NCBI GenBank assembly: GCA_023426865.1
Contig: JAEZBT010000168.1
Coordinates: 1 to 7,756, forward strand
DNA: 7,756 bases
Reading direction: 5' to 3'
DNA from: Actinomycetes bacterium
Lineage (GTDB): Bacteria; Actinomycetota; Actinomycetes; Actinomycetales; Cellulomonadaceae
A program made the translations under genes and the position numbers. The notes beneath the pieces were generated by a model. The model made no database searches. It was not told the DNA's origin and worked only from the letters and a program-made list of their open reading frames with translations. Below are positions 5,570 through 7,756 of this stretch, in pieces (position 1 is the first letter of the stretch; every line of letters begins with the position of its first letter).

Positions 5570-6388
5570 GTGACGACCACGACCGTCGCCGCGACCGCTG
5601 CGCCGCCCGGCATCGCCCCGCCCACCGAGCTCCGCACCGGCGCCGCGGCCTGGGTCTCGGGCTACCGGGCCATGGTCCGCTGGCACCTGTCGAGCATGCG
5701 GCTGTGGCTGATGCTGCTGGCGTTGGTGCAGCTGCTCGCCGGCGTCGGCTACGTGCTCGGCGTCGGGCTGTTCTTCTCCGACGTCCCGCCGCTGGCCGCC
5801 GCGTACGTGTCGACCGGGGCTCCCGTGATCAACCTCGTCCTGCTCGGGATGCTGCTCGGGCCGCAGCTCGTCGCGGACATGAAGGCGAACGGCGGCTACG
5901 ACTTCATCCAGTCGCTGCCCGTCCCGACGACGGCGTCCGCCGCCGCCTGGTACACGGTGAACCTCATCGGCGGGCTGCCGCCGTTCATGGCGACGCTCGT
6001 CGTCGCCCACGTGCGCTACCCGGACGTCGACTTCGCGATCAGCCCCGTCGTCGTGCTCGCGGTGCCGCTCGTCGTGTTCGCGGGGACGATGGTCGGCTAC
6101 GCGCTGGCCTACGCGATCGTCGACCCGAGGATCACCCAGCTCGTCACCCAGGTGCTCGTGTTCGCGCTGATGGGCTTCGCGCCGATCGTGTTCCCCGCGC
6201 AGCAGATGCCGGACTGGCTGGTGAGCGTCAACGAGTGGCTGCCGCTCACGCACATGGCGACCGTGGTGCGCGACTCCCTGACGGACGGCCTCGTCACGGC
6301 CGACGTCGGGCGGGCGTACCTGATCCTGACCGTCTGGGCCCTGGCCGCCGGAGCGGCCGCCGTCCGAGAGCTGGGGAAGCGGCGATGA
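5570..6388 (+). CDS. ABC-2 type transporter permease 1
   Basis: A 272-residue membrane protein with about six helices, near 44-69, 81-102, 122-147, 157-183, 188-209 and 248-266, the usual topology of ABC-2 permeases. The first 30 residues are a Thr/Ala/Pro-rich cytoplasmic tail. The loop containing YDFIQSLPVP (110-119) between helices 2 and 3 and the FAPIVFPAQQMPDWL stretch (203-217) near helix 5 are family-typical. The GTG start is three bases after the ATPase stop, and GGAGG at 5557-5561 inside the end of the ATPase gene serves as its ribosome-binding site. It should form the membrane channel together with permease 2, to which it is clearly related. No recognisable substrate-specific motif is seen. 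Confidence 0.9.
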   Translation: MTTTTVAATAAPPGIAPPTELRTGAAAWVSGYRAMVRWHLSSMRLWLMLLALVQLLAGVGYVLGVGLFFSDVPPLAAAYVSTGAPVINLVLLGMLLGPQLVADMKANGGYDFIQSLPVPTTASAAAWYTVNLIGGLPPFMATLVVAHVRYPDVDFAISPVVVLAVPLVVFAGTMVGYALAYAIVDPRITQLVTQVLVFALMGFAPIVFPAQQMPDWLVSVNEWLPLTHMATVVRDSLTDGLVTADVGRAYLILTVWALAAGAAAVRELGKRR

Positions 6389-7194
6389 GCGCGATCGACC
6401 TGAGGGGCACCGACCTGCTGACGGACGTGGTGCCCACGATCCGCCGCGGACCCGCGGCCGGCTGGTTCCACGGCTTCACCGGGATGCTGCGCTTCGAGTG
6501 GGCCACCATCCGGCCGTACGCGGGGCTCGTCCTCGTGGTCCAGGTGATGATGGGCGTCGGCATGGCGATCATGTACGGGTTCTTCTACCCGCAGATCGAC
6601 CCGACGACGGCCCTGCTCATCACGACGGGCGTCCCGACGCTCGCCCTGGTCCCGATGGGCTTCGTCCTCGTCCCGGCGAACGTCGCGACCCAGCGGCTGT
6701 CGGGCACGTTCGACGTCATCTGGTCGATGCCGGTGCCCCGGTCGGCGGCCGTGGCGGCGGCGTTCTCGGTGAACGCCGCGCTCGCCCTGCCCGGCACCGT
6801 GCTCGCCCTGCTCGTGGGCGCATGGCGCTACGGGGTGACGCTGCACCTGTCCGCGGTGCTCGTGCCGGCCGTGCTGCTGTCCACGCTGATGGCGGTCGCC
6901 GTCGGCTACGGCCTGGCGCTGCTCGTGGCGAACCCGCTGGTGATCAACCTGATCTCGAACGCCACCGTGTTCGTGGTGATCCTGTTCACGCCGATCATCT
7001 ACCCGGCGTCGAACCTCCCCACCTGGCTCATGCGCACGCACGAGGTCCTGCCCTTCTACCCGATGGCGCAGGTCATCCGGGCGGGGCTGACCGAGGGCGT
7101 GGTGACCGACGTCGGCACGCCGTTCCTGGTGCTGGGGCTGTGGACGCTCGGCGGCCTGGCCATGACGTCCTGGGTGGTGGGCCGCCGCCGGTGA
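6385..7194 (+). CDS. ABC-2 type transporter permease 2
   Basis: A 269-residue membrane protein with about six helices, near 43-67, 77-97, 121-147, 155-182, 185-207 and 245-265. The ATG overlaps the stop of permease 1 (ATGA), a typical coupling arrangement, with GGGGAAG at 6373-6379 as the ribosome-binding site. It is a paralogue of permease 1. Corresponding blocks are FDVIWSMPVP (109-118), FTPIIYPASNLPTWL (201-215) and a closing region with VIRAGLTEGVVTDVG (230-244), at nearly the same positions in both proteins. An in-frame extension far upstream exists but is a shadow of permease 1. It is the last gene of the exporter operon; 53 bp separate it from the next gene. Confidence 0.9.
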   Translation: MSAIDLRGTDLLTDVVPTIRRGPAAGWFHGFTGMLRFEWATIRPYAGLVLVVQVMMGVGMAIMYGFFYPQIDPTTALLITTGVPTLALVPMGFVLVPANVATQRLSGTFDVIWSMPVPRSAAVAAAFSVNAALALPGTVLALLVGAWRYGVTLHLSAVLVPAVLLSTLMAVAVGYGLALLVANPLVINLISNATVFVVILFTPIIYPASNLPTWLMRTHEVLPFYPMAQVIRAGLTEGVVTDVGTPFLVLGLWTLGGLAMTSWVVGRRR

Positions 7195-7216
7195 TCGGCC
7201 ACCGCTGATCGCCCAC
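7192..7216 (+). repeat. Short tandem near-duplication over the permease 2 stop codon
   Basis: TGATCGGCCAC (7192-7202) and TGATCGCCCAC (7206-7216) differ at one base and are spaced 14 bp apart. The first copy contains the stop codon of permease 2. No function is apparent; it may be a replication-slippage duplication in the gene tail. Confidence 0.4.
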
Positions 7217-7247
7217 GCGCGGAGGCCTCACGGCCCAGGATGGGGGA

Positions 7248-7756
7248 ATGCAGGTCACCGAGGGCATCCACCGGGTCGACGGCGTGCGCGCCGCCAACGT
7301 CTACGTGGTCGAGACCGCCGACGGGCTGCTTCTCGTCGACACGGGCATCGCGACGGCGGCGCGCGCGGTCCTGCGCTTCCTCCGCCGTCTCGGGCACGCG
7401 CCGGCCGACGTACGGCACATCGTCATCACGCACTGCGACATCGACCACATCGGCGGGGCCGCGGCGCTCAGGGCGGCGACCGGCGCCACCCTGGCGATCC
7501 ACGCGGACGACGCTGCAGTCCTCGCCGGCCGGACGCCCCCCGCCAAGGGCGGCCGGGCGATGCGCGTCATCGTGCGGCTCGCGGGCTTCGACCCGGTGGC
7601 CCCCGACCGGCTCCTCGCGGACGGCGACGACGTCGCGGGCCTGCGCGTGGTGCACGTGCCCGGCCACACGGACGGCAGCATCGCGCTCGTCCGGGACGAC
7701 GGCGTGGTGTTCTCCGGCGACGCGATGCTCGCCAGCCGGCGCGGCGCCCCGAAGCC
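7248..7756 (+). CDS. MBL-fold (metallo-beta-lactamase superfamily) metallo-hydrolase, 5' part
   Basis: The frame opens at the ATG at 7248 and runs off the window, with 169 residues visible. The opening block VYVVETADGLLLVDTG (18-33) is a standard MBL-fold N-terminus. The metal-binding motif is THCDIDHIGG (61-70): His62, Asp66 and His67 are present, but the usual second His is Asp64. VPGHTDGS (137-144) supplies His140, and FSGDAML (155-161) supplies the bridging Asp158. The last metal ligand would lie beyond the edge. It is thus a probable hydrolase of thioester, lactone or similar substrates, with no further assignment possible. AGGA at 7237-7240 gives a usable ribosome-binding site, so the ATG is well placed. 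The 53-bp gap from permease 2 allows either read-through or its own promoter. Confidence 0.88.
   Translation, partial: MQVTEGIHRVDGVRAANVYVVETADGLLLVDTGIATAARAVLRFLRRLGHAPADVRHIVITHCDIDHIGGAAALRAATGATLAIHADDAAVLAGRTPPAKGGRAMRVIVRLAGFDPVAPDRLLADGDDVAGLRVVHVPGHTDGSIALVRDDGVVFSGDAMLASRRGAPK

Noticed and set aside
2321..6253. A minus-strand open frame of 1310 codons across several genes
   Set aside because: It is antisense to the SDR and ABC genes, its product is dominated by Arg, His, Gly, Asp and Ala without any domain, and part of it overlaps the well-supported GH5 gene in another frame. Long spurious frames are expected at this GC content.
7176..7203. Hairpin GGTGG(G)CCG / CGGCCACC as terminator of the ABC operon
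   Set aside because: It needs a bulge, sits across the stop codon, has no T-run, and such pairings are easy to find in G/C-rich DNA. Not strong enough to list.
1..7756. Defence system, phage, transposon, CRISPR array or biosynthetic gene cluster
   Set aside because: No nuclease, helicase, toxin, integrase, transposase, regular spaced repeats or biosynthetic enzyme was found. The genes are common chromosomal families with uniform composition.

Overview
The window is very GC-rich, with a strong G/C bias at third codon positions, several GTG starts and tight gene packing. This suggests a high-GC actinomycete. The mix of a family-5 glycoside hydrolase, actinobacterial-type ABC-2 exporter genes and an HTH_42-type winged-helix protein would fit Cellulomonadaceae, Promicromonosporaceae or a related micrococcal lineage, but that placement is inference. 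I see no tRNA, rRNA, CRISPR array, transposase, integrase or phage gene.

Layout. (1) Positions 1-696 (+) hold the 3' part of a winged-helix DNA-binding-domain protein cut by the window edge. (2) It converges, with only 10 bp between the stop codons, on a minus-strand pair. The pair is a membrane-anchored GH5 glycosidase (2347-3432) followed after 59 bp by an aspartate:alanine-exchanger-type transporter with two RCK_C domains (707-2287). (3) A 196-bp divergent intergenic region separates the GH5 gene from a plus-strand SDR oxidoreductase (3629-4402) that resembles 3alpha-hydroxysteroid dehydrogenase/carbonyl reductase. (4) A 189-bp intergenic region follows. It holds a cluster of long, mutually exclusive inverted repeats (4409-4494), then a promoter whose -10 lies inside a 33-bp imperfect palindrome built on GATATAAC/GTTATATC (4537-4569). 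(5) This palindrome precedes a compact ABC exporter operon: ATPase (4592-5566), permease 1 (5570-6388) and permease 2 (6385-7194). The two permeases are clearly paralogous. (6) A metallo-beta-lactamase-fold hydrolase starts at 7248 and runs off the right edge.

How the genes work together. The ABC genes encode a complete exporter: one nucleotide-binding subunit plus a probable permease heterodimer. They sit behind what looks like a repressor operator, but no regulator gene is adjacent, so the regulator would act in trans. The GH5/exchanger pair and the lone SDR are ordinary accessory metabolic genes with no obvious shared pathway. I found no convincing new multi-gene system. The most interesting signals are the two structured elements in the 4403-4591 intergenic region.
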